A stretch of DNA of 64,000 nt from UA16 sp042095135. Lineage in GTDB: Bacteria > Bacteroidota > Bacteroidia > Flavobacteriales_D > Sanyastnellaceae. The position numbers were made by a program, and so were the translations under genes. This document shows, one piece after another, positions 7,841 through 16,374 of this stretch (its first letter is position 1; every line of letters starts with the position of its first letter). The notes under the pieces were generated by a model. The model did not search any database and was not told the DNA's origin. It was given only the letters and a program-made list of their open reading frames with translations. The DNA lies in the NCBI GenBank assembly GCA_042095135.1, contig JBELBV010000003.1:50646-114645 (forward strand), given 5' to 3'.

Positions 7841-8305
7841 TTGGAACCGGATTTGAACCCCACCCCTGAAGCGGTTAAGCAGCTGCGGTACGACGAAGCC
7901 TACATGCGCATGGCGGCTGAATGGGCCCAGTTGTCCCATTGCGTCCGCAAGCAGGTGGGTGCGTTGATTGTCAAAGACCGCATGATCATCGCCGACGGGT
8001 TCAACGGCACACCAACTGGCTTTCCCAATGTGTGCGAGAATGAAGAGGGGGAAACGAATTGGTACGTGCTGCATGCGGAGGCCAACGCCATCACCAAATT
8101 GGCGCGTTCCAACAACTCGGCCGTAGGAGCCACGTTGTACATCACCATGTCTCCTTGCCGTGAGTGTTCCAAACTGATTCACCAAGCCGGCATCAGCCGG
8201 GTGGTCTACCGCGATGAATACAAGGATCCCCAGGGTCTTGAATTTTTGAAGCAGGCGGGCGTCGAGCTGGTTCACCTCGAACAACGGCGGAAGTTGAGGA
8301 GTTAA
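7841..8305 (+). CDS. dCMP deaminase-like zinc deaminase (ComEB type)
   Basis: A 154-residue cytidine/deoxycytidylate deaminase-family protein. The zinc site is complete: LHAEANAI (His-Ala-Glu) and SPCRECSKL (Cys-x2-Cys). It most likely converts dCMP to dUMP for thymidylate synthesis. The N-terminal RYDEAYMRMAAEWAQLSHC is the usual beginning of the Bacteroidota members, which forces a TTG start at 7841 (or TTG at 7853), because the only in-frame ATG falls inside this conserved segment. A TACCTTTA box at 7812-7819 lies 21 bases upstream. It is followed seven bases later by the S41 protease gene, presumably in one transcript. Confidence 0.88.
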   Translation: MEPDLNPTPEAVKQLRYDEAYMRMAAEWAQLSHCVRKQVGALIVKDRMIIADGFNGTPTGFPNVCENEEGETNWYVLHAEANAITKLARSNNSAVGATLYITMSPCRECSKLIHQAGISRVVYRDEYKDPQGLEFLKQAGVELVHLEQRRKLRS

Positions 8306-8312
8306 TAGGAGC

Positions 8313-9941
8313 ATGAACGAAAACGGGAAATCACCAGCTCCTTCCTGGCAGCCGTTGGCCTATGCTGTCATCTTAATCCTAGGGGTGTACATCGGGCTTC
8401 AGACCGGCGGTGGGTCGTCCAATGGTATGCACATGGTCGGTCCGCGCAGTGCCTTGAATGGTGTGCTTGATCGTGTGGAACAGACCTACGTGGATCCTGT
8501 GGTACGCGGTGAATTGGAGCAAGTCGCCCTTGATGCCGTTTTGGAAAAATTGGACCCACACAGCTTGTTCATCAGCGCCGAAGAATTGGCGGCACTTGCT
8601 GAACCCATGGAGGGCAACTTCGAGGGCATCGGCGTCGAATTCATCATTCAACGGGATACGTTGATGGTGGTCGCGGCCATCCCGGGAGGTCCTTCCGAGA
8701 AGGCCGGTATCCGCGCAGGGGACCGCATTTTGACCGTTGACTCGTTGCCAATCTCCGGTCAGGACCTCACCAACCAGCGGGTCATGGAATTGCTCAAAGG
8801 CCCTCGGAACACGACGGTGATCGTTGGCTTGGATCGAGCCGATACGGTCAAACACGTGTTGTTACGCAGGGACCGCATTCCCATACACAGCGTCGTTTGC
8901 GCGGCCAATTTGGATGACCAACGCGGGTACATCAAGGTCATCCGCTTTGCCCAAAATACTGCCGAGGAATTTGAATTGGCAATGGAAACCTTGGACGATC
9001 AAGGACTGAACGAGGTGATTGTCGATTTGCGCGGCAACGGAGGGGGGTACTTGAATGCCGTGGTGCCCATGGTGGAGTCGTTTTTGGAAGAGGATGATTT
9101 GGTTGTCTACACAGAAGGCGAACATGTCCCCCGTCGCACGTACAAAGCACGACGAGATGGCCGTTGGAAGGATTGGGACATCGCGGTTCTCGTGGACGAG
9201 TCTTCGGCCTCGGCCTCGGAGATTTTCGCCGGCGCCATCCAAGATCACGACCGCGGGCCCATCATTGGTCGCCGCACGTTCGGCAAAGGGTTGGTCCAAG
9301 AAGAATTCTCCATTGCCACACTCGGGGCGTTGCGGCTAACAGTAGCGCGGTTTTACACGCCAACAGGACGCGCCATTCAGCGGCCCTATGGTGAGGACGT
9401 GGACTACGGCGACGATTATTTCGCTCGGTACGAACGGGGCGAATTGTTCCACCAGGACAGCATCGCAACGGTCGATTCCTTGACCTACATGACACCTGCG
9501 GGTAAGGTGGTGCACGGAGCTGGCGGCATAACGCCGGATGTTTTTGTTGCACTGGACACGATTCGATGGTCCGGATACCTTTCGGATTTGAGCTGGACCG
9601 GAACGCTCCGCGATGCAGCTTTTGCCTACGTGGATGCCAACCGATCAGCAGCAGAAAGCCAGGCGCAAAGCGCAGGCGAAGGGTTGGAATCTAACACCTT
9701 GCTCACATTTCTTATCGAATATGCAGAAGCGGAAGGCATCTCACCGCCGGCCGATTGGACCGATGAAGAACGCAACGAACTGAGCGACCGCATGGCTGCA
9801 CAAGTCATCCGCAATATGGCGGGGGAACAAGCCTACTACACCTTTCTCAGCCACGGTGACGAGGCCGTGGACGAAGCCACTCACTGGTTGGAAAACAAGT
9901 TGCGCATGGACATCGTCGACGGTCGATTAACTTTGCAGTAA
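8313..9941 (+). CDS. S41 family C-terminal processing peptidase
   Basis: Periplasmic tail-specific serine protease anchored by an N-terminal helix (residues about 14-30, PLAYAVILILGVYIGLQ). Order of domains in the 542-residue protein: N-terminal helical part, PDZ domain around residues 95-180 (GNFEGIGVEF through GLDRADTV), then the S41 core with the nucleophile region VDESSASASEIFAG (about 294-307) and the general-base lysine in RRTFGKGLVQEE (about 320-330). A C-terminal extension of about 120 residues follows. Such proteases trim secreted or outer-membrane proteins. The promoter box of the next gene lies inside its last codons. Confidence 0.93.
   Translation: MNENGKSPAPSWQPLAYAVILILGVYIGLQTGGGSSNGMHMVGPRSALNGVLDRVEQTYVDPVVRGELEQVALDAVLEKLDPHSLFISAEELAALAEPMEGNFEGIGVEFIIQRDTLMVVAAIPGGPSEKAGIRAGDRILTVDSLPISGQDLTNQRVMELLKGPRNTTVIVGLDRADTVKHVLLRRDRIPIHSVVCAANLDDQRGYIKVIRFAQNTAEEFELAMETLDDQGLNEVIVDLRGNGGGYLNAVVPMVESFLEEDDLVVYTEGEHVPRRTYKARRDGRWKDWDIAVLVDESSASASEIFAGAIQDHDRGPIIGRRTFGKGLVQEEFSIATLGALRLTVARFYTPTGRAIQRPYGEDVDYGDDYFARYERGELFHQDSIATVDSLTYMTPAGKVVHGAGGITPDVFVALDTIRWSGYLSDLSWTGTLRDAAFAYVDANRSAAESQAQSAGEGLESNTLLTFLIEYAEAEGISPPADWTDEERNELSDRMAAQVIRNMAGEQAYYTFLSHGDEAVDEATHWLENKLRMDIVDGRLTLQ
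9928..9935 (+). promoter_or_regulatory. -7 box of the superoxide dismutase gene, inside the protease gene
   Basis: TAACTTTG, full TAnnTTTG match, within the last codons of the S41 protease gene and 40 bases before the superoxide dismutase ATG at 9976. Confidence 0.45.
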
Positions 9942-9975
9942 GAATCGCATTAACTCATAAAATCAAAAACGGATC

Positions 9976-10581
9976 ATGGCTTTTGAACTCCCAACCCTGC
10001 CTTATGCCTACGATGCTTTGGAACCCCACATAGATGCGCGTACCATGGAAATTCACCACGGTAAGCACCACGCAGGTTACACATCTAAATTGAACGCGGC
10101 CATCGAAGGCACGGAGATGGAAGGTAAGGGCATCGAAGCCCTGCTGGCTGACCACTCGGACAACGGTGCCGTCCGCAACAACGGAGGTGGATACTACAAC
10201 CACACCCTCTTCTGGAGCATCATGTCACCCAATGGAGGTGGTGTGCCATCCGGTGATTTGGCAGTTGCCATTGAATCGGATCTCGGTGGATGGGATACAT
10301 TCAAGCAATCCTTTGCCAACGCTGCCGCGACCCGGTTTGGTTCAGGATGGGCTTGGTTGTGTGTGAAGGATGGTAAACTCGAAGTGTGCTCCTCGGCGAA
10401 CCAGGACAACCCGCTCATGCCCGGCGTAGGATGCGGCGGAACCCCGATCATGGGATTGGACGTGTGGGAACACGCCTATTACCTGAACTACCAGAATCGC
10501 CGTCCCGACTACATCGCGGCGTTCTTCAACGTCGTTGACTGGGACGCAGTTGCCCAGCGGTACGCAGCGGCTCGCGCGTGA
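9976..10581 (+). CDS. sodA: Superoxide dismutase, Fe/Mn family (Mn-type features)
   Basis: Converts superoxide to oxygen and hydrogen peroxide in the cytoplasm. 201 residues, no signal peptide. Metal ligands are visible: His27 in MEIHHGKHH, the His in GGYYNHTLFW, and the Asp/His pair in DVWEHAYYLNY. The active-site glutamine is in the C-terminal domain (SSANQDNPL), as in manganese enzymes; iron enzymes usually carry it in the N-terminal domain. The metal assignment is an inference from that residue. The stop codon overlaps the ispD start as GTGA, so the two are probably translationally coupled. Confidence 0.95.
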   Translation: MAFELPTLPYAYDALEPHIDARTMEIHHGKHHAGYTSKLNAAIEGTEMEGKGIEALLADHSDNGAVRNNGGGYYNHTLFWSIMSPNGGGVPSGDLAVAIESDLGGWDTFKQSFANAAATRFGSGWAWLCVKDGKLEVCSSANQDNPLMPGVGCGGTPIMGLDVWEHAYYLNYQNRRPDYIAAFFNVVDWDAVAQRYAAARA

Positions 10582-11258
10582 AGCGTTACCTGATTGTTGT
10601 TGCGGGAGGTACGGGGACGCGCATGGCGCAGCCCGTGGCGAAGCAATTTCTTCTTCTGGAGGGTCTGCCACTGATGTGGTGGACCCTTCGGCGTTTTCGT
10701 GCGGCGCTGCCCGACCTGCATGTGGTTCTCGTACTTCACGAAAGCTTGTTTGATACCTTCCGTTCGTTGGAATCTACGTACGGACCGGCCGGGGTTGATC
10801 AGCTCGTGGCCGGAGGTGCCGAGCGGTGGCACTCCGTGGCCAATGGCCTTGCTGTTCTGCCGGAGGATGGCGTGGTTGGCGTTCACGATGCGGTACGCCC
10901 TTTTGTTTCTGAGGGGACCATTCGCCGATGCTACGCGGCAGCAGCTGACGCGGGCAGTGCCGTTCCTGTCGTCCCCGTAAAGGACAGCATCCGTGAAGTG
11001 AACGGAGCGGCTTCCCACGCGCTGATGCGCGATCGGCTGCGTGCGGTGCAGACGCCGCAGTGTTTCAATTTATCGGGCTTAAAGGCCGCTTACGGCAGCG
11101 GATTCCGCCCAGAATTCACGGACGATGCGAGTGTATTTGAATTTGCTGGCCACCCTGTTCAGTTGGTGGACGGCGACCTCGAAAACATCAAAATCACTAC
11201 GCCGGAAGACTTGTACGTGGCTCAAGCGTTCCTCCGGGAACAGCGCAAGGGTCAGTGA
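10578..11258 (+). CDS. ispD: 2-C-methyl-D-erythritol 4-phosphate cytidylyltransferase
   Basis: Third step of the non-mevalonate isoprenoid pathway, making CDP-methylerythritol from MEP and CTP. 226 residues. The CTP-binding loop VAGGTGTRMAQPVAKQF (about residues 7-23) has the conserved Gly-rich segment, Arg and Lys; VHDAVRPFVS (about 101-110) and the DRLRAVQTPQ segment near 155 are typical. The start is GTG at 10578, overlapping the dismutase stop codon. The 3' end overlaps the convergent CPBP gene by seven bases. Confidence 0.94.
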   Translation: MKRYLIVVAGGTGTRMAQPVAKQFLLLEGLPLMWWTLRRFRAALPDLHVVLVLHESLFDTFRSLESTYGPAGVDQLVAGGAERWHSVANGLAVLPEDGVVGVHDAVRPFVSEGTIRRCYAAAADAGSAVPVVPVKDSIREVNGAASHALMRDRLRAVQTPQCFNLSGLKAAYGSGFRPEFTDDASVFEFAGHPVQLVDGDLENIKITTPEDLYVAQAFLREQRKGQ

Positions 11259-12178
11259 ACCGGGTGGTGCTTGGGCCACGTGCCCGTTGTCCGCACCCAC
11301 CGAATCAAATAAATTCCTACGAAGAGGGATGCCGCGGCGATGCCGTAATCCGAAGCTGACCAATCGGGCGCTGCATTCATCTCCTGCGCGACCCATTCCG
11401 GTCCATAGATGGCTGCCATGAGGATGGCTCCGGCGTTGTTGAAGAAGTGAGCGGCGATGGCAGGCCACAAGCTGTTGCTGTAAATGACGAGGTAACCGAG
11501 GCCTGCCCCCAGCACCATGCGCGGTAGAAACCCGTGGAACTGCAGGTGGATCGCACTGAACAGGAAGGCGGCCATCCAAACGGCGGCGTGGATGTTGTTG
11601 GTCCATTTGGCCACCAGCGGTTGAATGACCCCACGGAAGGCAAATTCCTCGCATACCGCGGGGAGCAGGGCCACTGTCAACAGCGTCGCTGGAAACTGCC
11701 AGGCTGAATCGTACGTCAACATGGACTGGGTTACTTCCGCCGCCAATTCCTCAAATCGATCCGCATTGGCCACCCAGCTTTCGGGCAAAGCTTGAAGCAC
11801 CAGGCCATTCAAGCGAAAGGTCAGATCGATGAGGGGTTGGGCAGCCCATGCCAGTCCCATTCCGACCGCAATCCAGATGGATTTGGGCCATTTCATGGCG
11901 AGGAATGTGCGACCCGCATACAGTTTGCTCGCCAACCAGGCCATCAGACCGAAGGACAGCACTTGGTTGACGCCGTTGATGATGAGGTTGTAGGTCTTGC
12001 CTTCGCTGGATGTGGCATCCGAGGCGAAGTTGATGGCTTGCTCGGTTGTGTGTCCGAATACCGTGGCCAAAGCGGCCAGTCCCACTCCCGATGCAAGCCC
12101 CATGCCCATGAGGACCATGCAGAAAAAGAATACCAATTGCCCGAAAGGGTGCATGGTTTGAAATGCGGTTCGGATCAT
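11252..12178 (-). CDS. CPBP family intramembrane metalloprotease
   Basis: A 308-residue membrane protein with about eight predicted helices. The family motifs are present: EEFAFRGVIQPLV (paired glutamates and Arg, about residues 195-207), the second motif HLQFHGFLPRM, and AAHFFNNAGA near residue 260. CPBP proteases (Rce1/CAAX relatives) cleave membrane or secreted substrates; in bacteria they serve bacteriocin immunity, maturation or unknown processes. Nothing nearby points to a substrate. A much longer reading frame upstream is an artefact of reading antisense to dusB; the ATG at 12178 precedes a clean first membrane helix. It is divergent from dusB. Confidence 0.86.
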   Translation of the reverse strand: MIRTAFQTMHPFGQLVFFFCMVLMGMGLASGVGLAALATVFGHTTEQAINFASDATSSEGKTYNLIINGVNQVLSFGLMAWLASKLYAGRTFLAMKWPKSIWIAVGMGLAWAAQPLIDLTFRLNGLVLQALPESWVANADRFEELAAEVTQSMLTYDSAWQFPATLLTVALLPAVCEEFAFRGVIQPLVAKWTNNIHAAVWMAAFLFSAIHLQFHGFLPRMVLGAGLGYLVIYSNSLWPAIAAHFFNNAGAILMAAIYGPEWVAQEMNAAPDWSASDYGIAAASLFVGIYLIRWVRTTGTWPKHHPVH

Positions 12179-12182
12179 GGTG

Positions 12183-12190
12183 TAATTTTG
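12183..12190 (+). promoter_or_regulatory. -7 box upstream of dusB
   Basis: TAATTTTG, full TAnnTTTG match in the 70-base region between the divergent CPBP and dusB starts, 58 bases before the dusB GTG. Confidence 0.45.
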
Positions 12191-12248
12191 TGCGTGCTTA
12201 TATGCGCAAGTTCGCCGAAAAGACACAAACGCAATAAGAAGCAACCAC

Positions 12249-13238
12249 GTGGTACGCATTGGTGACATCGACATCGCGGAATTTCCCTTCTTGCTCGCTC
12301 CGATGGAGGACGTGAGCGATCCGCCGTTTCGCGCGCTGTGCAAGAAGTACGGAGCAGATGTCATGTACACGGAGTTCATCAGCTCGGAGGGGCTGATCCG
12401 CGATGCCGCGAAGAGCCGGGCGAAGCTGGACATTTTCGAATACGAGCGCCCCATTGGCATCCAGATTTTTGGAAGCGAGATCGATTCGATGCGCCAGGCA
12501 GCGGCCATTACCGAGGAAGCCCAACCTGACATCATCGACATCAACTACGGTTGTCCGGTGAAGAAAGTCGCGTGCCGCGGTGCCGGTGCCGGTATTTTGC
12601 AGGACATTCCGAAGATGGTCGCTATGACCAAGGAAATTGTTGATACGTGCACGTTGCCGGTGACGGTCAAGACCCGATTGGGTTGGGACGACAACAGCAA
12701 GTACATCGTTGAGGTCGCCGAACGCCTCCAGGACATTGGCATCCAGGCCATTAGCATCCACGGTCGGACCCGCGCTCAGATGTATAAAGGCGAGGCGGAT
12801 TGGTCCTTGATTGCGGAGGTCAAAAACAACCCGCGGATGCACATTCCGGTCTTTGGCAATGGGGACATCGATTCCCCCAAAAAGGCCGTGGAATACCGTA
12901 ACCGGTATGGCGTTGACGGCATCATGATCGGTCGGGCTAGCATTGGTGCTCCGTGGGTCTTTCGTGAGATGAAGCACTACATGGCGACGGGTGAATTGCT
13001 TCCGCCGCCGGGCATGACCGAACGGGTCGCAGCAGCCCGCGAGCATTTTGAGAAGGGGGTGGAGTGGAAAGGCGAACGCTTGGGCGTTGTCGAAATGCGG
13101 CGGCACTACGCCAACTACTTCAAAGGGCTTCGGGATTTTAAGCAGCACCGTTTGCAGCTGGTTACTCTGGATGGCGTGGACGACATCCGGGCCAAGCTGG
13201 ACGAATTGGAGACGATTCCGTTCGAGCCCGCGGTCTGA
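12249..13238 (+). CDS. dusB: tRNA dihydrouridine synthase DusB
   Basis: FMN-dependent reduction of uridines in tRNA D-loops. 329 residues. Signature sequences are LLAPMEDVSDPPFRALC (about residues 15-31), YTEFISSEGL, the catalytic-cysteine segment NYGCPVKKVACRGAGAG (about 101-117), the FMN/RNA segment SIHGRTRAQMYKG, and the Gly-rich phosphate site FGNGDI and MIGRASIGAPW. The start is GTG at 12249, which matches the usual N-terminus V-R-I-G. It ends exactly where the convergent LolC/E gene ends, with no base in between. Confidence 0.95.
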   Translation: MVRIGDIDIAEFPFLLAPMEDVSDPPFRALCKKYGADVMYTEFISSEGLIRDAAKSRAKLDIFEYERPIGIQIFGSEIDSMRQAAAITEEAQPDIIDINYGCPVKKVACRGAGAGILQDIPKMVAMTKEIVDTCTLPVTVKTRLGWDDNSKYIVEVAERLQDIGIQAISIHGRTRAQMYKGEADWSLIAEVKNNPRMHIPVFGNGDIDSPKKAVEYRNRYGVDGIMIGRASIGAPWVFREMKHYMATGELLPPPGMTERVAAAREHFEKGVEWKGERLGVVEMRRHYANYFKGLRDFKQHRLQLVTLDGVDDIRAKLDELETIPFEPAV

Positions 13239-14489
13239 TCACACGGCCCCGAAGCGCCGAACCAAATTCCGGACCATCCAACCGGAACCAATTCCCCCGA
13301 TGAGCACCACAACTCCGAGGGTGCCCAAAACATCACTGGTCATCAGTTCGACCGGATAAGCGGGTATGACCGAACCTTGCAGTTTGACCCATCCAAAGTG
13401 TTGCTGTCCTTGGACCAGCGCAATGCCGATGGCTGCACCGACCAGGCCACCTAAGGCATTGATCATTACGCCCTGCCAAGCAAAGACCTGCTCCAGTCGC
13501 CAACCTGTGAGGCCCATGGCATTGAGGACTTCGATGTCCTGGCGTTTTTCAAGCAGCAACATGGTCAACGATGCCATCACATTGAAGGCGGCAACCACGA
13601 GGATAAAGCTCAAGATGACAAACGTCGCCCATTTTTCAGCCCGATTGGTTTGGGTGATGAGGGCGTTCTTTTCTGCGCGGGTGCGCACCCGCCACGGTTC
13701 ACCGGCGGCTTCGATGGCGACCTGAATGGCCTGAGCCACATCTGATTCATTGGCGTCTGCCGCCAACCCCAATTCGAAGCGGGTGACGGATTCCGGACGC
13801 TTGAACAATGCACGAGCGAAATCCAACGGGGCCAAGGCGAACTTGCGGTCGATCTCGGCATTGACGGAGAACACATCGCAGGCAAAGGCTGATTCCGAGT
13901 GGAAGGCGCGTTCCTTGAACCGGGTGAGCTTTTTGCCTCGAATGGGCGCGCGAAACTGCAGCGCTGGGAGTCCTTTTTCGGCATCAAGGCTGCCAATGCC
14001 GAGCATATTTCGGACCCCAAGGCCCAGCGCTACACACGCTGCACCTGATGTGAATTCGGAGCGCCAGGCTTGGCTTCGCAGGGTGGATTCGATGGGTGCC
14101 GCTTGCAGCATCGTGCTGTCAAACCCTAGCACGGTCACGACATTCGGCTGGCCGTCGCCCCAGGCCACGACGGCTTCATCTTCAATGACTGGAGCGGCGC
14201 ATTGCACAACGGGGTTGGTGCTCTCGGGACCAAAGCGGTCCATCACCCATGTGCCTGTGCGATTGGGAACCACGGACCCTTCTGAGGGCACAATAGCGAC
14301 GGGGGCATCGAGGGTTCCAAAGAGTTCGGTAACGACGGATTCAATGCCATTGAACGCGCTGAGGATGGCGATCATGGAAGCGGTCACGGCCGCTATGACA
14401 AACATGGAAATTCCCGAAATCAGGTGCGTCAAGCTCCGGTTTCTGCGTGTCCAAGCGTAACGCCAAGCGAGCCGTATCGGGAGTCGCAT
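13239..14489 (-). CDS. LolC/LolE-like ABC transporter permease
   Basis: A 416-residue inner-membrane permease of the lipoprotein-releasing type. The N-terminus (RLAWRYAWTRRNRSLTHLISGISMFVIAAVTASMIAILSAFNG) contains the first helix and the FNGIE motif typical of LolC/E. A periplasmic region of about 220 residues and three C-terminal FtsX helices follow, with LEKRQDIEVLNAMGLTG as the cytoplasmic coupling segment. It probably moves lipoproteins from the inner membrane with a LolD ATPase, which is not in this window. It is the last gene of an operon with cytochrome genes, hflX and rbfA, four bases behind rbfA. Confidence 0.88.
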   Translation of the reverse strand: MRLPIRLAWRYAWTRRNRSLTHLISGISMFVIAAVTASMIAILSAFNGIESVVTELFGTLDAPVAIVPSEGSVVPNRTGTWVMDRFGPESTNPVVQCAAPVIEDEAVVAWGDGQPNVVTVLGFDSTMLQAAPIESTLRSQAWRSEFTSGAACVALGLGVRNMLGIGSLDAEKGLPALQFRAPIRGKKLTRFKERAFHSESAFACDVFSVNAEIDRKFALAPLDFARALFKRPESVTRFELGLAADANESDVAQAIQVAIEAAGEPWRVRTRAEKNALITQTNRAEKWATFVILSFILVVAAFNVMASLTMLLLEKRQDIEVLNAMGLTGWRLEQVFAWQGVMINALGGLVGAAIGIALVQGQQHFGWVKLQGSVIPAYPVELMTSDVLGTLGVVVLIGGIGSGWMVRNLVRRFGAV

Positions 14490-14493
14490 GCCC

Positions 14494-14832
14494 TTACTTA
14501 TTCAGGGCTTGGTCGATGGCTTCGTAATAATCGAGGCTATCGTCGAGGTAAAAGTTCAATTCAGGAACAATGCGAACCTGCTTTCCAATCTTGGCACCCA
14601 ATTCTTTGCGAACCCGCCAGCCTTCTTGGCGAACAGCAGCCAATGCGATTTGCTTGTCTGGCACGGCCATGAAGCTTAAATAGACCTTAGCCAGTCCTAG
14701 ATCGGGCGCCATGCGTACTTGCGTGACGGAGATGAACATGCCCCCAAACCACGCACTGGCTTGGCGTTGGAAAATCACGCTCAAATCCCGCCGAATGAGT
14801 TCGGCCATTTTCTCTTGACGGATGCCTGCCAT
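14494..14832 (-). CDS. rbfA: Ribosome-binding factor A
   Basis: Late 30S maturation factor that helps 5' processing of 16S rRNA. 112 residues, one KH-like domain. The N-terminal IRQEKMAELIRRDLSVIFQR and the central FISVTQVRMAPDLGLAKVYLSF are typical of the family, as is the C-terminal VRIVPELNFYLDDSLDY. It lies 17 bases behind hflX and four bases before the LolC/E permease, all in one direction; hflX, another ribosome-associated factor, is its immediate neighbour. Confidence 0.94.
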   Translation of the reverse strand: MAGIRQEKMAELIRRDLSVIFQRQASAWFGGMFISVTQVRMAPDLGLAKVYLSFMAVPDKQIALAAVRQEGWRVRKELGAKIGKQVRIVPELNFYLDDSLDYYEAIDQALNK

Positions 14833-14849
14833 GGTCTAAAGGTCGGAAA

Positions 14850-16028
14850 CTAATACAAGAAATTGTGGTAGGGGTACCGTTTGACGTGAATGGTCTTAAC
14901 GGCTTCGAAGACTACGTCGCGCAGTTCTTCCATGCCCCATTTTTCTTTGGCGGAAATGAAAATCACCTCGCGGTCGCCCCGTTCGAAGCGTTCGCGGATG
15001 CCCGCCATGATGTCCTCTCGGGTCGGTCCAAAGGGTTCCACCTCGATCCGGTCCACCTTGTTGAAGACGATCATCGTAGGCTTGTGATCGCTGCCAATTT
15101 CGGCGAGCGTGGACTCGACAACCGCGAGGTGGTCTTCGAATTGCGGGTGACTAACATCCACCACGTGCAGTAGCAGGTCGCTCTCTCGCGTCTCATCCAA
15201 GGTCGATTTGAAGCTTTCTATGAGTTGGTGGGGCAGCTTGCGGATGAAGCCAACGGTATCACTCAACAGGAACGGGAGGTTTTGCAGCACCACCTTTCGA
15301 ACGGTGGTGTCCAACGTGGCGAACAGCTTGTTCTCAGCGAACACATCGCTCTTGGACATCAGGGTCATCAGGGTGCTTTTGCCGGCGTTGGTGTAGCCGA
15401 CCAAGGCCACCCGAACAAGTGCTCCTCGGTTGCCGCGCTGGGTGGCCATTTGCTTGTCAATGGCTTTCAGTTCCTTTTTAAGGTGCGCAATGCGATCGCG
15501 GATGATTCGACGGTCGGTTTCGATTTCTTTTTCCCCGGGCCCCTTCATCCCGATGCCGCCTTTTTGCTTTTGCAGGTGCGTCCACATGTTGGTCAGGCGG
15601 GGCAGGAGGTATTGGTACTGGGCCAATTCAACCTGGGTCTTGGCGTGGGCCGTTCGGGCCCGCTGTGCAAAAATATCCAAGATCAAATTGGGGCGATCGA
15701 GGATTTTGCGTTCGGGGATTTCACGTTCGATGTTCCGCAGCTGCGTTGGCGTCAATTCGTCGTCGAAAATGAGGATGTCGATTTCATGCTCTTCCACGTA
15801 TTCCTTTACTTCCTGCAACTTGCCGCTTCCCACAAACGTCCGAGTGTCCGGGCGGTCCAGGCTCTGCACGAAGGTGCGCTTCTTGATGGCGTCGGCCGTC
15901 GTCGCCAAGAAAGCGAGTTCTTCGAGGTGCTCAGCGACTTCTTCACGGGTTTCACGTCCTTGAACAAGTCCAATGAGCACGCACGTTTCTGGCTCGAGGG
16001 CAGTGGAGTGCAGCTTTTTTTCGAGCAT
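14850..16028 (-). CDS. hflX: GTPase HflX
   Basis: Ribosome-splitting/rescue GTPase acting on stalled 70S or 50S particles. 392 residues. The N-terminal HflX domain holds TRTFVGSGKLQEV (about 62-74) and the coiled linker with GGIGMKGPGEKEIETDRR (157-174). The G domain has G1 GYTNAGKST (211-219), G3 DTVGFIRKLPHQLI and G4 NKVD. The start ATG shares its A with the stop codon of the cytochrome c gene (TAATG), so translation is likely coupled. Confidence 0.96.
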   Translation of the reverse strand: MLEKKLHSTALEPETCVLIGLVQGRETREEVAEHLEELAFLATTADAIKKRTFVQSLDRPDTRTFVGSGKLQEVKEYVEEHEIDILIFDDELTPTQLRNIEREIPERKILDRPNLILDIFAQRARTAHAKTQVELAQYQYLLPRLTNMWTHLQKQKGGIGMKGPGEKEIETDRRIIRDRIAHLKKELKAIDKQMATQRGNRGALVRVALVGYTNAGKSTLMTLMSKSDVFAENKLFATLDTTVRKVVLQNLPFLLSDTVGFIRKLPHQLIESFKSTLDETRESDLLLHVVDVSHPQFEDHLAVVESTLAEIGSDHKPTMIVFNKVDRIEVEPFGPTREDIMAGIRERFERGDREVIFISAKEKWGMEELRDVVFEAVKTIHVKRYPYHNFLY

Positions 16029-16372
16029 TACTTCTCGTCTCGGAAGGTCTCAATGTACTCCGCGATGCCACGAATGGTCGCGGCGTCAAGGATTCCTTTT
16101 TGTGGTGGCATGGTGCCTTTGCCGTACGTGATCAGCGCAACGCGGCTCTCCAAATCCATGGTGGACTGGCTGAGGTCCGGGGCTTTGGAGGCCATGAGTT
16201 TGCCGTCTGCGCCGTGGCATAGGGAGCATTTCATGGTGTACGCGCGCTTGATGCTGGCCTCAGACGGACGCTTGGAGCCGGTGTTATCGGTGGGGGCCTC
16301 CGCCCCTCCGCATCCGGCAATCGCCAAGACCACCGCTGCGGCCACTGCCAAAATGTGCCGTTCACTGCGCAT
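16028..16372 (-). CDS. Lipoprotein mono-haem cytochrome c
   Basis: A 114-residue class I cytochrome c. The N-terminus is a lipoprotein signal (helix to residue 20, lipobox LAIAG before Cys21). The haem motif CSLCH is at residues 49-53 and the distal methionine is probably Met88 in GKGTMPPQKG. It should sit at the outer face of the inner membrane or the periplasmic side as an electron carrier. It is two bases downstream of the b-type membrane protein gene, which suggests a small redox pair. No oxidase subunit is encoded nearby, so the partner is unknown. Confidence 0.9.
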   Translation of the reverse strand: MRSERHILAVAAAVVLAIAGCGGAEAPTDNTGSKRPSEASIKRAYTMKCSLCHGADGKLMASKAPDLSQSTMDLESRVALITYGKGTMPPQKGILDAATIRGIAEYIETFRDEK

Positions 16373-16374
16373 GA

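Noticed and set aside
7830..7870. T-arm-like GGTTCAAATCC on the minus strand
   Set aside because: The flanking bases do not pair into a T-stem or acceptor stem, and the stretch encodes the start of the deaminase.
12179..12544. Upstream extension of the CPBP protease reading frame by 122 codons
   Set aside because: It is antisense to dusB and its residues do not resemble a membrane protease; the ATG at 12178 precedes the first helix.
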